From Mya arenaria (Eukaryota > Mollusca > Bivalvia > Myida > Myidae), in the NCBI RefSeq assembly GCF_026914265.1, contig NC_069136.1, positions 37,237,862 through 37,301,861 on the forward strand: a DNA stretch of 64,000 nt, written 5' to 3'. Shown here in pieces: positions 1 through 12,676 of the stretch (its first letter is position 1; each line of letters starts with the position of its first letter). Both the position numbers and the translations under genes were made by a program. The notes under the pieces are model-generated. The model was not told the DNA's origin, made no database searches, and saw nothing but the letters and a program-made list of their open reading frames with translations.

Positions 1-469
1 GTGTTACGATTCAATCGAAGAATGCAAAATATATAAATCCCGTTTTCAAAATTTTTTCACAAGAAATTCAGTTACTTAAAATGTTTATTAATCGTAATTG
101 AAAAGCTGATATCTCCTTTAGTAAAATGGTGTGATTATATAATTCCATCATACAAACAAAATTTGTTCGCCAAAAAGCTATAGTGAAAATAGTCAGAGTC
201 AACTGAGATGAAATATAATATTTAAAAACTGTTTGAGCGAAATGCGTTATGTAACTTAATATAACATAACATCGAATAACAAATTTAGCTAATGCTTTAC
301 GTCTTTTTAATGTGTTTAATCTGAGTAAAAAGTGTTTAAGGCACACTTGAACTATGTGAGCTACGATAATTATGCCAGTAAGTAAGGTGAATATTGATTA
401 TGACAATATGAACAAGCGTGTGTGTGAGTTAAAGTCTGCTATCGGTAATGGAACCCTGGGAAATTACAG
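1..469. repeat. diverged dispersed repeat copy, no gene
   Basis: About 70-445 resembles 52360-52565: both contain a 'ctcctttarta' block, a 'ttaaaggcacac...atgtgagctacg' block and a 'gattgattatga' block in the same order and with similar spacing. The similarity is patchy, so the two copies are old. No convincing coding exon is seen before position 470. Confidence 0.5.
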
Positions 470-518
470 GTCATCAAGACCACGACCAGACCGTCGTACG
501 AGTTTCTCAAGTCCGCAG
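470..518 (+). CDS. candidate 49-nt internal exon, unknown gene
   Basis: An acceptor (aaattacag) and a strong donor (GTGAGT, from 519) bracket 49 nt that are open as VIKTTTRPSYEFLKSA, phase 0 in and phase 1 out. The stretch is richer in G+C than its flanks. The product is not recognised and no partner exon is proven; the block at 1199-1362 is the nearest candidate and is open in a compatible phase, though not in its most protein-like frame. The call rests on splice signals and an open frame only. Confidence 0.25.
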
Positions 519-1198
519 GTGAGTGCGTCAATGGTTCAGGCTCGATTATAAAGACATGATATGAATAAATCGAATGCGTATATTGTGCAGAAACCAGTAC
601 TGGCTCCAGTTTCTCGAAACTTCTTAAGCTTAACTGGCTAAAGTAGCTTATTATTGGTGTCGTTTTTGAAAGGCCACGAGCACTTGCCGCTGATTGAGAT
701 CAAACCCATGACCTCGTGGATGAGACCTGGACCATTCACGTCCTCTGAAAGGCAGCTCGATGATTATAAAGAGTAACTGTTTTACATTATCAACGATATG
801 TTGGAACGCCAAAGATGAGAAATAAAAAGACGTAATAATTGAGGGATTGTCAATCTGTTTAACGCAGTCGACACTTAATATTAGGGAAAATTAGGAAGTG
901 TGCGCGTTTTTAATGCATTGTATGGGTGTTCCAGAGGGGTTCTAAAAGCCAATCATTGTTAATCCTGAAATAATAACCAGGGGTCGGTTGGAGTAATGAG
1001 CGATTCGTGCCCAAAGCATGGTAACAGGGCTTAGACAAAAATATGTATCTCAGGGCATTGCCAAGTAGATTCATCTAAACTTAGTTTTGATACAAATGTC
1101 CGAGCACACTACAATCTGGCCAACTGTACACAAGTCTGATGTTATCATGATTAATCTTGAACTTAAGAACCCATGCAACTAATATAATGTCCACAAGG
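519..1198. other. intergenic or intronic, nothing recognised
   Basis: AT-rich sequence with stops in all frames. No repeat family or RNA gene was recognised. Confidence 0.5.
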
Positions 1199-1362
1199 TC
1201 TTCTTGGTAAATGGCCAGACCGTTCCTTTTTCAGACAGCACCGGCTGCAACATATTGGCGGACCTTGGTGTTCACGACATCGACATGGTTGTCTGGCTCA
1301 CACGTGCACAGAGGCCAGAGTCCATCTACATAACATGCAACGTGCACGACGAGCAGTTACAA
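1199..1362 (+). CDS. candidate 164-nt exon, unknown gene
   Basis: The block is open from a possible acceptor (tccacaag) to a donor (GTAAAT from 1363). It reads VFLVNGQTVPFSDSTGCNI and continues through LADLGVHDIDMVVWLTRAQR to ITCNVHDEQLQ. The composition is protein-like and the G+C content is higher than in the flanking AT-rich DNA. A second frame is also open. The product is not recognised. It could be an exon of a gene continuing outside the window, or a decayed fragment of a repeat. Confidence 0.3.
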
Positions 1363-2484
1363 GTAAATTGAGCGAAAATACATGTATTTCCTGCATTCAA
1401 AACGCACCTTTAATTTATCTCTTGCTACAATGCAACATATAGCATTCAATGACCAGTTTGTGATTAACGCATTTGTTTGCTTTACAGCGACAATTTACAT
1501 ATTCGATAATTTATATAGTAATGTTTGCAAATGTACTTCGTATTTGAACGTTTTGAAGCACTGAACGATAGTGGATTTCGCTACACCCAAATGTAAAGCT
1601 TGATCTGGACACAATACTGGTTTCTGCCCAGGAAACGGACTCGAAAATGATCTTATTGCGCGGGCGCATCGGCGCCCGGCGCATATATTGATGGTTTTAG
1701 AAGTGTCCCTGGTGCAATGGGCTTGCGCATGCGGCGTTTTAATTGTTTTAATCGCGCATGCGCCGTTTCTTACCGTCCGCTCTCGGATAATTCCAAAGCA
1801 GTTCGCCATTAGACTAGTTCCTGTTCGATTTTGCAATAGAAGATAAAGATTGGTAATCTTCTAATATGTGAAGCTTTGAAAATATATGGCAAATTAAAAC
1901 CAGAGATTTTTTTAAATAACTGTTTTAGAGAAAAAATATCATAAATGCACGGTTGTTGAGAAAACTTCTCTTTTTTTATTTAAATATTTTTACATAAAAG
2001 AAAAAACCACGAATGCGCGGAATGTATCTTACAATAATCTTAGAAAATCGGTGAACCAGTGTATTATCTGATTACCCGGTTATGACACGGGTCAGATGCA
2101 AGCGTCCAGTAGACTAGGGATATCGAGGTCAACACGCTGGCGGTTGGAGAAAGGTATTATTATTTTCTTTTTTTTTCGTAGTGAACTGAAAAACTATTGC
2201 TTTTTATAATTATCATTTTACAAGCAGGTTTCGTGTCTTTTGTTTTAAACAGTAGCACGTTTTTTTCCCGGTATTTCTACTTTCTTTTTGGAGAATATTT
2301 GAAGGCTTTTTCTTTGCGTCATTAAAACCAGGGATGATAGCCGTCCAATGAAAACGCTTCTTGCATTTCAGACATAGGCGAGTGTGCGGTCAAGGTCAAA
2401 ATTGCGGGAGGGTGATTCGAAGTGAAATACCGCAACAAAAAACGTTCGATTTGGACATTTACGCGTCTAACTCAATGAGTCACA
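1363..2484. other. AT-rich spacer around a CpG island-like stretch
   Basis: No supported gene. It holds the NRF1-like cluster at 1655-1775, annotated separately, and otherwise AT-rich DNA. Confidence 0.5.
1655..1775. promoter_or_regulatory. CpG-rich stretch with two NRF1-like palindromes
   Basis: Within an AT-rich surround, 1723-1734 (ttgcgcatgcgg) and 1753-1764 (cgcgcatgcgcc) match the core of the NRF1 consensus GCGCATGCGC. A third partial site, gcatgcgcgg, lies at 2560-2569. Such sites are common in TATA-less animal promoters. Promoter function is inferred; the nearest candidate first exon is about 700 bp downstream on the plus strand. Confidence 0.35.
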
Positions 2485-3112
2485 ATGGTAGCACTAGGCT
2501 GTGGTAAGTTTTTCGGTTTTTACCATATATGGAATATTAAAATAGTCACGTGGTGTGGGCATGCGCGGTGCTACACTACCGTGATGCTGACTGTAACAAA
2601 AATGGCTGCCTAGAAGAAGGAAATGTGTTGCCGGTAACGAGACTTACGCATACTTGGTTGCATGTTTGTATGAAATCATGAGAAGATAAGTGGTGTTAAA
2701 TGTGTGTAATTTAAATACTTTGTTCAATTGAGTTTAGCGTCGTAGCCAACGGTGAAAATGGCATCGATCCAATTCCAAAATAATAATTGATGTTTTTTAT
2801 TTCAATATTTGTTAGTTCTTTTTATGTTTTTACTTTGACTACATATAGGCTAAGGATACAAATCCGTACACTTTTTAAGTGTTTTTTTCACACTTATCTT
2901 TTTTGTTGTAAGTTAAAATTTCGTATGAAACATCTTTGGTTAATGTGACAACAGATTCCCGTCCTAATATTTTTTTATGTAAAAAAATCGTTCATATTAT
3001 GGAAAGAAAAACACCATTAAAATTATGCTATGGAGGGCACATATACTGTTTCCTTGCATGGTAATACAATTATAAATCATACCGATGCTATTTTGAATAA
3101 ACACTACTGTAA

Positions 3113-3427
3113 TGCACCAGTCAATTGTAACCACGGCCCCCCTAGGTCCGGGGGTGTGGGTGGGGTATATACCAGGGATAGCTGGGGAAATGGGCCGTGT
3201 TTTTACCTTTCAGGTGGCCCCACAGTGCCGGGTGAATGAGGTGGTTTTGTCTTCGCTTTAAATATACCTAGGGTCCCTGGCGGACAGGGGCATTTGGCGG
3301 GGATCTTACCATCTGTTTGTGCCCGCAGGGCGGGGATTTTAGCTGGGGTTGGCTGGGCTGAAAGTCAAAATCCCCGCTATCCCCCAGAAAGGGAGGGGGG
3401 GGGGCATGGTTACAATTGACTGGTGCA
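3113..3427. mobile_element. GCACCAGTC-family MITE, full copy A
   Basis: It opens with TGCACCAGTCAATTGTAACC and closes with the inverted copy (TGGTTACAATTGACTGGTGCA). Between them lies a GC-rich core with runs of G and C on either side ('ggtccggggg', 'gggagggggg'). It is non-autonomous, with no coding capacity. The same family recurs at 3697, 4823, 32035, 33532 and 34791. Confidence 0.8.
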
Positions 3428-3696
3428 TAAGCCTCACACAAGTTATTTATTGTTTCAAATGTTTTTTGGAACAATTGCAATTCAAATGTTAAGATTATTT
3501 ATATTTATAAATATCTTGAAGTTAACATAACCACAAAACCTCAAAAATGCACATGAATCTTCTGAGGTCATTCCCGCTTGTGCTACATTATGATTTTTAA
3601 GCGTATTTACATTAAATGGCTTTTTTTTTTTTTAAAAAGTACTCAACAAACAAGATGAAATTAATGACCAAGGCAAGCCCTGTATTCATCAAATAA

Positions 3697-3937
3697 TGCA
3701 CCAGTCAATTGTAACCACGGTTCCCCCAGGTCTTGGGGTATACCGGGGAAAAGGGCCGTGTTTTTACTTTCCAGGTGACCCCGCAGGGCCAGGTGACCGT
3801 GGTGGTTTTGTCATAGGGCCATATTAAGCCGAGATTGGGCGTTATTTAGAGTCTCTGGGGTGCGGGGGCATTTGGCCGGGGTTTAAACATCAGTTAAAGT
3901 CAGACCGGGGGGGGGCTGGTTACAATTAGTAGGTGAT
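3697..3937. mobile_element. GCACCAGTC-family MITE, copy B
   Basis: The left end matches copy A (TGCACCAGTCAATTGTAACC). The right end is mutated (ggttacaattagtaggtga). The core shares 'ggggtataccggggaaaagg' with the other copies. Confidence 0.75.
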
Positions 3938-4324
3938 CAGTATTTGTGCCCTGTTTGGAAATATACCACGTATGGTCAACCAGTAATGTCATAATTATTC
4001 TTTAAGCTGCCCTGCTATAACTCCTGTTTGAATTCTTTTCATCTCAGTATGTTATTGTGGGGCTATTAGAACAGGTTATATGAAAGTTGACGTCACGGTA
4101 TGTGAATTTCATCACCAACATCAGAATCTTCTATTTAGAAGTAAGAGCCACATTGTTGGTTGCTTGTCATGTAATGGGACAAAATAAAACAATTTATCAT
4201 GAGGAAATAGTTGTCAAACATTTAAAATGCTCCAAAAAACTGATGTTTACAACCATGTACACAGGAGTTAAGAAATGAAAAAGACATGTTTGTGAATTGT
4301 CACAGTAAATAAATACTGCCGGTA

Positions 4325-4640
4325 GATATCTATAACTGTCTCCGATGCCCAGTTGTAAAGTTGTCCGCCTAAGGAGTTGGAGGTCAGGGTTCAAACTCCC
4401 AAGCCACTTCTTACTGAAATACTTTAAAAGTTGGTACAAGTACATGTAGCTCCCTTGTCTGGTGCCTGGCAGTGTAGTGCTTGAAAAAGTGGTGTATTCA
4501 GTACTGGTTTAGTCTAGGTAAGTTGCACCCTGTGTATCAGTGCTTCACACCTAGCCCGTGAAGGAACTAAGGGGTCTCTTTGTAAAAGAGCTAGGGTATT
4601 GCACCTGGACTCTTGTTTCCCACATCTGCCTTTTGCTACA
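4325..4640 (+). mobile_element. tRNA-derived SINE-like element
   Basis: The head at about 4330-4400 has a Pol III B-box-like GGTCAGGGTTCAAACTCCC and a degenerate A-box region ahead of it. A unique body of roughly 220 bp follows and ends near a T-rich tract ('tttttctatttttttcta', about 4644). This is the architecture of a tRNA-derived SINE. The family name is not assigned, and no flanking target duplication was found. Confidence 0.45.
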
Positions 4641-4822
4641 TCTTTTTCTATTTTTTTCTATTTTATAAGGTGGTTGTCTCAAGGTGTTCATGTTAAATAA
4701 AGCATTCAGGGTTGTTTATCTTCCAAGTCTAATTTCAACATGTAAACATGACGGTATTTTTCATGGTCTCTGCACAATTGCCTCCGAATATGACAATTCT
4801 GTCTCATGGAAGTGGCATGCAA

Positions 4823-4883
4823 TGCACCAGTTATTGGTTTTCCCCCCAGACCTGGGAATTTGTTGTTACAATTGACTGGTGCA
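4823..4883. mobile_element. GCACCAGTC-family MITE, short internally deleted copy C
   Basis: Only 61 bp: TGCACCAGT at the left, GTTACAATTGACTGGTGCA at the right, and a shortened 'ccccccagacctggg' core. It is an internally deleted relative of copies A and B. Confidence 0.6.
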
Positions 4884-4889
4884 ATTTAA

Positions 4890-6508
4890 CTTGTGTGATC
4901 ATCTTTTTCAAAAATTTAATATTGTCACTCTTCAGACAGTTTGAGGGACGAATTTCTCATAGTATACTATACATGACAAACAGAATACTTGAAAAAAATG
5001 TCTGTTTTTCAGCCTGTCTGTGAATTTGTTAAAATTCACAGTCGAAAAATGACAGGCGTGAGCCTTGCATACGAGAAAGGCTAAATACCCTCTAGGGTTA
5101 TAACATTGAAAAGTCAAAAGATAGTAATAGTAATCTTTTCTTTTTTTAAAAAAAATGCCCACACACACTTCAAACATGAATAATATTGATATCAAGTCAT
5201 AGGGTACCTATATATTGCTTTTAGTGAAACAATGTTTATACTCCTTTTCACTAGCTAACGACCAAACTAGTTTGTTCAAACAGTTGGAGAAATCCATCAA
5301 AACAGACACATATTTAGTAAACAAAAACACTATTTTATACACCTAAATCACACATTTTGGTGTCAGTGGTATTCATTATATGACAGTACTGTTTTATTAA
5401 CAGCGTTGATACAAATCCAATACCTAAAAGAATTAAGTACTCTTACTGGAGCATGATTTAGATATGAAACTATTAATCTTTTAAAGGGACACCGCATAAT
5501 ACAATTGCACACAATTAAAAATATTGTCTAGAATTTACATAACTTTTATATATTGTTGTGAAAAAAAAAAATGAATTACAGATCAAAACATACCCTGCTG
5601 TAAAAGTCAATAAAGTGGTCCAGTGAACTCATGGTTCCAATACCCAATTATGGGAACTATTATTGCTTTGTCTTTGGGTACAATTAGGTTTGGTGTTTCT
5701 ATACAGTGTCAGCAGGTGCTCTAAAATGGCAGCCAAAGGAATGCTTTTCATCTATATAATTTTCATATATTATATATATAAATATCACAGATTTGGTTAG
5801 TATACTGAAAGGCTAGTCACGACATAGACACAGTGAAGGTCAACTCTGCTGAAAGTCACAGCAAATAGTTGTAGCCCGGAATTATAGCTATTCTGGTTTA
5901 CCCAACCTAATCCTCCGGTACAAACAAAATTAAACCGTTGTAATATATACACGTTACTTTGGAAACAATAGAGTCATTGGACTGTTACATGCATTTCAAT
6001 AGCTTGAAATTCACCTTTTATTTGTACCGGCATGGGAAAACTCAGTTATGTTAATTCCGGGCTATATGTATTGCTACAATGCTTTAAAGTTGAGTTTAAG
6101 ATATGAAATGATCACATGACTTGCAAGGTCATATCATTCCATGCTTTTTAACTGGGAACCCATTATGTGCTATTTCTAAACAGGTAAACTGTGCTTATGT
6201 CAGTGATGTGACATAATTGTTGGGTTTATCTTCATTATAAATGATCTGCCTCATGGTAGCTCACAAGGACATTTCTATGCTGTTTTTGAGAAGTTACTGG
6301 TTTTTTTGACCATCTGATGTCTGGACAATTATTGAATAGAATGTGTAACGCTTTGATATAAAAAAAATGTGTCGGAGACTGGGTTCAAACCCGCGTGGCC
6401 AAATTTGAAACCCAGCATCTTACTTTTCTTACGTGAGAAAGCCCCTTGAAAGCCAAAGTTTAAGCCACTTTCACTGATACTCAGTACCTTGATATTTTGT
6501 AAATTGAC
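4890..6508. other. AT-rich DNA, nothing recognised
   Basis: Introns or spacer of the candidate plus-strand transcript. Short runs of A/T and a TA-rich patch (5757-5790) are present. No exon with paired splice sites was found. Confidence 0.5.
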
Positions 6509-6858
6509 TTAAAGCTGCACTCTCACAGATTGAACGTTTTGACAACTTTTTTATTTTTGTCTTGGAACGAGCAGTTTTTGGCGTAAATATCAGAAAACCA
6601 GTAATAAAAGACTGATGACAAAAGATCAGATAGCAGATTTTCATATTTCCTCTCCAAAATTGATGTTTATGCATTTTTTTAAATCGTCTAAGCCATAAAA
6701 CATTAAATTTGGAATGGAAATATGAAAATCTGCGATGTGACATTTTGCCAACGGTCTTTCATCACTGGTTTGCAGATATTGACACAAAAGTTTGCTAATT
6801 CCAAGACAAATAATAAAAAAGTTGTAAAAACGGTAAATTTGTGAGAGTGCAGCTTTAA
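6509..6858. mobile_element. TTAAAGCTGCACTCTC-family MITE, copy 1
   Basis: A 350-bp element with terminal inverted repeats TTAAAGCTGCACTCTCACAG and its mirror image ending ...TGAGAGTGCAGCTTTAA. The interior is itself a long imperfect palindrome: the 'gacaacttttttatttttg' region is mirrored by 'aataaaaaagttgtaaaaac', and 'gaaaatctgc' faces 'gcagattttc'. Non-autonomous. A second full copy is at 39144-39506, and a lone end lies at 16833. Confidence 0.8.
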
Positions 6859-6939
6859 GTTGTAATATTTTTGAATTTGTAACTCCAGTCCACGGACATT
6901 GAATGATGATTGTTAAAAAGTTTCTGATTGTATTCCCCC

Positions 6940-7400
6940 GCAACAGAGTGGGGAGAGGATTATAGGAATGCATTTCGTCTGTCTGTCCATAACATTTCGT
7001 GTCCGGGCTTTAACTTACTTCTGCATTAATGGATTACCATTTTCCTTGGTACAAATGTTGTCCTTATTGAGACGATGTGCAGTGAACTTGATCCGGGTCC
7101 ATATTTCAAATGCATTGATGGGTACCATATAACTTTTTACAAATGTTGTCATTGAGATGATGTGGAGTGACCTTGACCCAGGTCCAAACCTCAATGTTCA
7201 AGGTCACATCTGACATTTAAAGGCCATAGTACACATGCTCGTGTCTGGAGTATAACTTGCAGGAATGGATTACCATATTACCTGGTAGAAATGTGTCCTC
7301 ATTGGGATGATTTGCAGTGACCTTGACCTGTGTCCATAACTCAATGGTCAAGGTCACATCTAACATTTAAAGGTCCTACACTTAGTACACACAATATGAA
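6940..7400. repeat. tandem copies of a 'caaggtcacatc' dispersed repeat
   Basis: Two to three degenerate units of about 130-180 bp. They share 'ggattaccat...ctggta.aaatg', 'gat.....agtgaccttgacc' and 'tcaaggtcacatctaacattt'. The same motifs appear in the composite repeats at 14.0-15.3 kb and 38.4-38.6 kb. Confidence 0.6.
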
Positions 7401-8540
7401 TAACAAATATCGTTATGTTCAGATATCCGAGAATGTTATTTGCAGGGGATATAGCTGTCCTTTGGATTGCCTTGTTGTACATTCAGGCACTGATTTAATT
7501 GTGTATTTGAACAGATCTTGAAATGATGCCCCACCCCAATTTAATATTATAGTTGTAAAATTTTGTTTTGAATTGTTACAGGCCCATTGTCCGCATTTCC
7601 AGAATGGTGAAAGCCAAAGTATGTTCAGGATGGAACATCACAGGAAAGATCCAGGGATATGCTCACAAAGGCAAGGTTGATTTTTACAGAAGATTACATT
7701 TGGAGCCAATTATCAATATGAGTTCTTTTCAATTGATTATTTACTTGTTTAGGTACTTACTTTTGTGTTAAGGCAATGACTTATTTGCATCTATGATAAC
7801 AATAAATATTTGACATGGAAAGCCAAAATATTGAAAGCAATTCAATGGTATAGTTTCAAAACTATTTTATCCCATCAAGCCTTAAGTGAAAATGAATGGA
7901 CACTGCAATTTTGTGAAGAATATGAGTTTCAAAATGACTTTCAAAATACAAACAATTTTTCTATGGTCATATAAATATTATTTATTTTCTCTTAATTGTG
8001 CTGAAATTGGCCCGTTTCAAGCCATGTTTCATGTAGTTAGTGATAACAATGATTAATAGACATGTATCATTCCTGTATACAGTGCATCAGAAGGGACAGT
8101 ACACACCATCTTTCATTCCCACCATTCTTTGTGAAGAGGAATCCAAATGTTCTTTGGCCTGATCGAGTTCTTATGTGTAAGTTAAAGTAAAACCAATTTA
8201 TCTCACTGATTTCTGAGGTGTATTTTTTATGCCCCCGAGAGTGAAAAAAAATAAAATCGCACTGTCCTTTCCTGTGTCTAGCTCAACTTCTCGTTTACAG
8301 TTATGTTCAAAGCTATCTGAAAGTGAGATTTCTATATTTGATTTGACAAAATCAAAGATGGTTGCTAACTTTATTCAATCACTCCTATGCATTTATATTC
8401 CTTGATGAGCATTGTCTCTTGTGAGGATAGTAACTGGCTTACTGCTATCCTAAGAATGCTTATCATTTATGTAAAGTACTTGTATGTTTTTCTCTTAAGT
8501 TTGCTTGTAAACTTTTGAAAAAAAATCTGCATGATAAACT

Positions 8541-8833
8541 AGGCACACTCTTTCTCCCGAATAAGATTTATCACAATTGGTACAATTGTTTTTATATACC
8601 AAATGTATGAAAAAATGTTTACATCTATGGTTTTCATGTATAAAGTACCAAGTTTAATTAACAGAAAGGTGCAGAAATCACAGTATTTCAATGAGACCAT
8701 AGTAGATCACAGTTAATCTTTAGCACTCACCATAAATGCATTATTTAGGAAGAAGATAAAGATTTATCACTTAGAATTTATTTTTGTTTATACATGCGTT
8801 TGTATTGATTTTGAATAAGAGTGTTACTTTAAA
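8541..8833. mobile_element. TTTAAAGTGACACTCTTATTC-family MITE, copy 1 (reverse)
   Basis: It begins with a diverged 'aggcacactctttctcccga' end and finishes with 'tgaataagagtgttacttta'. The interior shares 'gcattatttag' and 'agatttatcactt' with the copies at 16071 and 20640, in inverted orientation. Non-autonomous. Confidence 0.6.
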
Positions 8834-8839
8834 CATTAA

Positions 8840-11800
8840 AATATATAGTAGTAACAGAATTAATCTCCATAGAATTTGAACTTAAATGGCTTGCATTAAT
8901 TCAATCTTTCTTTTTTCATTTTTTGATGAATTGATCAGATTGTTGGATCAAAGAAGACAAAAATAAAAACCTAAAATTCTGATACAAACAATAATTGCAC
9001 TCAGATGTAGTGCAAATCAACTTTTATTGACTGACCAACATATTTGCAAAATAGTACTGGTATATTGCCCTCAGTATACGATCAATGTATACAAGAGGAT
9101 GTTTTCCGATGGGATTTAGATGCATTTGTAAAAACGTGGGAAATACAAGGGATTATGAATGAGATTCATACCACACAAAATTGAAAATGGTTTTACAGTA
9201 GGTGAAAATTATAACCTGTCAAAGCTGATAATATATTTGATTATTACTGGTAGCAAAAATGTTACAAGTAAACCACATGTATCTATTTAACAGCTAGAGT
9301 AGATGTGTCAAGCTAATTCAAATATTTTGTAATGATGTGTAATGTGCACTTAATTTTATTTTAAACTTTGTTGCATAAAGAAGAAAAGGAAAAAAAAGTT
9401 AATGACTGTTCTCAGCTTAAAGTCAAGAAGAGGTACTAGTTTATAACACTGGCTGATCTTTAGGGGATGGGGTATAACTGGAGTTGCTTGAAATATAGCC
9501 TATATTTTATCATTCTCGTACACTAGTGATAATGCAATGTTTAACATTGTCTTAGATTTATAATTATCAATCCTCTGATGAAAAAGAAGGTATTTCATTA
9601 AACAACAGTTAAGTACTTTGTATTTTTTCACAAGCAACAAGAAAAATCCCACCTGTTGTCTGATTGACAGAGTATTTTTATTCCATACATTTGTTTATTT
9701 CATTAATTGACAATGAGACTCTAACCAATGTGTCCAAATATTGCCAAATTAACTTTGTCTGCTTACAAACTTGAGGATTTCTTATCAAATCCTTAAGTTT
9801 CAGGTTGCCTTGTTTATGTGCTTTATATGGATAAATATATGTTGGAAGATCTTTAAAGATAAACCTAATGTTTATCATAAAACTATGGTATTATATTTGG
9901 TCCAAAAAGTGAGATAAAAAAAGAGTGTATAAACCAATGTTTTATATGAATGCATATTCTATCTGACAAGTATTGGTTCTCTGCAGGTGCCTTGAGCCAT
10001 CCTAGGAGGCATCCCAAGTAACAACATTAAGAACGTATAAATGTTTGAACTGTGCAGACTTCTTGTTGTGAGAAAAAAAGGTACACATACATGTAATGAC
10101 TTACAAATATTTTTCAATTAGAATTGTGATTATCATTTTTGTCCTTTGAAGAGAACCTTTCATCAAAAGTAATAGAAGAACATTGGATAGTATACTGTCA
10201 TAACTGCATATAATAATAACTGAAGTTAATATTAATTCATTCCACCTTCTGCCAAGTGGCTATGATGTGCTAAGCAGACTAAAAAATTTCAGCCTGCAGC
10301 CAATGAGATAGAAATGGAGAGAAGGGCAATAGCAGCTTGCACATGTCAAGGATCTGCAGCGCATGAAACCCCTTAAACTGAAGATGATGGTGGGTCCCTG
10401 ATGCAATGTAAATTATATGGAATGTTTTGTATATAACCAGTTATTCAATCATCATCAGTGCTGTACACAGAGTATTAAGTATATAACATTTCGATTTCTG
10501 TATCTTTCTTTTTCTGATTTATATGAACCCGAGCCGATTTCATTGAAGTAGAAGTTACTTATAATTGCAACCTCCTTAAATGTATCGTATATTAGTTTAA
10601 AAACAAAAGTACAGGTCACAGCCTTTTCCCACATGCCTGAAAAATGTGTTGTTTACCAAATGATATGCATTGCGTGATTCTGGGCCTTGCAAAAGAATTA
10701 CCGGTACTACAAATGAAATAATCATGTTTTTTCTATGTATATAAATTTCTTCCAAACTTCTTTCTTTTAAAGGATTGTCATAGGCACACAATTTTTGAAT
10801 GATTTATGTCCCATTACTTTTCTCATGTTTTCAATGCAACTACATACTTCAACCCTACATAATTTGACTACATTCATTGTAAGAAAGAACACTGGATTAA
10901 AAATTCAAAATGTATGAACACTACTTTCTTAATTTCTTTTTCATAAAGAACATGAAGAATCTGTGGTAGGAAAACAAGTAGTATTATAAACTTGTTGTAA
11001 TGTTGATATGATAATTCTGTATGTCATTTCATTCATGTGTTCAATCATTTACTTACAAAAGGAATTTTTTTTTTATTCAAAATGCCTTATACATGGCGCC
11101 GCTTGTAAACATGTATCTTGAACAAAAATGTGCGATGCACCTTTTGCATTGATATTGGGTGTGCTCCAAACAAGAACTGAAACAGGAATGTAGGGCATAG
11201 TTTTATTTTATTACATGGCATATGTGTTCAGTACATAATCTAGTCAAAATCTGATTACAATTTTTGTAATACAGTTAACTTCAGAAAGAACAAATATTAT
11301 GTGCCCATTTTTCATGAGGAATTCTACAAATGTGCAGATTAATGAAATTTGGACAGTCTCTCATATATATGCTTATTTATAGTATTTGTTTTTGCTGTCA
11401 TGCTTATACTTTAAAAGCAATGAAATTATGTTTTTTTTTAAAAATCATTAATGGAAAAAAACATAAATATACAAGAAGAATTAATTTCAATTAATTTTCT
11501 GAATCAGTTCCTGAAGCCTAGAGATGTCAGCACTCACAGTCAGCCGCTTTATCATCCATTGCTCCATTAACCTCATCCACCTGGTCAACACAATTCAAAC
11601 ATACCAGGTAATGGTAAATTTAGAAATGGGCTGAATTGACCATTTGAACATGTTGCGTCATTTAATTTGAATAACAAACGTTACAGCAATTAAACCCAAA
11701 GAATAATATGTTTATTAACTGGATATTTAATTCCTAACAAGTTTAACATGTTAAACAACCATGAGCTTGTGCAATACATTAAATGTTGACTGAACATTAC

Positions 11801-11900
11801 AAATCATATAATTTAATTATTCAACTAATGGACTGGTTTATTGTTTAGTCATTTAGTCTTATGCGATGGTAGTGTGTACGTAGTATGTGCCTCCGTGCGT
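8840..11900. other. AT-rich intron-like DNA with a few exon candidates
   Basis: Apart from the splice-flanked blocks listed for the 2.5-13.0 kb transcript, one more block at 10293-10393 is open as PAANEIEMERRAIAACTCQG before a stop. Its donor (GTCCCT) is poor, so it is not counted as an exon. Confidence 0.4.
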
Positions 11901-11914
11901 CTGTAAACAATTCC

Positions 11915-12445
11915 TCTTTAACATGATACAGCCTTCAGTTTTGATTGTATCTTGATGAAACTTGTACAGTATTTACATATCCATAAGAGCTCGGTTCCTT
12001 TTGAAAACCAGCCAGATCCGCCCATGCATGCCTAGATTATGGGCCTTGATAGTATAAAAAATCAATGTGTCAGTAAGCAGTTGCTCGTTAACATGATACA
12101 GCCTCCAGTTTTGATTGTATCTTGATGGAACTTGAACAGTATCTACATATCCATAAGAGCTTGGTTCCTTTTGAAACCAGCCAGATCCGCCCATGCATGT
12201 CTAGATTATGGGCCTTGATAGTAAAAAAATCAGTGTGTCAGTAAGCAGTTGCTGGTTAACAAGATACAGTCTTCAGTTTTGATTGTATCTTGATGAAACT
12301 TGTACAGTATTTTGATATCCATTAGAGCTTGGTTCCTTTCGAAAAACCTTGAAATGATAAGATTATGGGCCTTTATGAAAAAATGAGTATTCAGAATCCA
12401 TAAGGGGTTGGTTCTTTTCGAAAACAGTGATGTTGACCACACAAA
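11915..12445. repeat. three tandem ~170-bp units
   Basis: The block 'gatacagcc(t/c)(t/c)cagttttgattg' recurs near 11925, 12095 and 12262. Each is followed by 'atatccat.agagct.ggttcc' and 'gattatgggcc'. The third unit is the most diverged. It lies inside an intron of the candidate plus-strand transcript. Confidence 0.75.
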
Positions 12446-12654
12446 CCCAGCCAGTAGAACATAGGCCTCTAGTTTATTATAAGTGCATGTTTGTCTTCAT
12501 AGCATCATTATATATTTCTTTATTACATGAAGCTAATTTGTATGTGAAGCTTTGATTTTATGCACTCTTTTCAGATACAGACTCAGTTAAAACAGATATG
12601 GGTGCAAGTCATGACACTTTTACAGGTAATGTTTATTAGACATTCAGTATTTAT

Positions 12655-12676
12655 ATATATATATATATATATATTT
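12655..12676. repeat. (TA)n microsatellite
   Basis: An uninterrupted TA run of about 22 bp. Confidence 0.9.

Noticed and set aside
2485-2503. THAP-domain start (MVALGC)
   Set aside because: Only six codons before the donor, and no following C2CH pattern could be found in the next exons.
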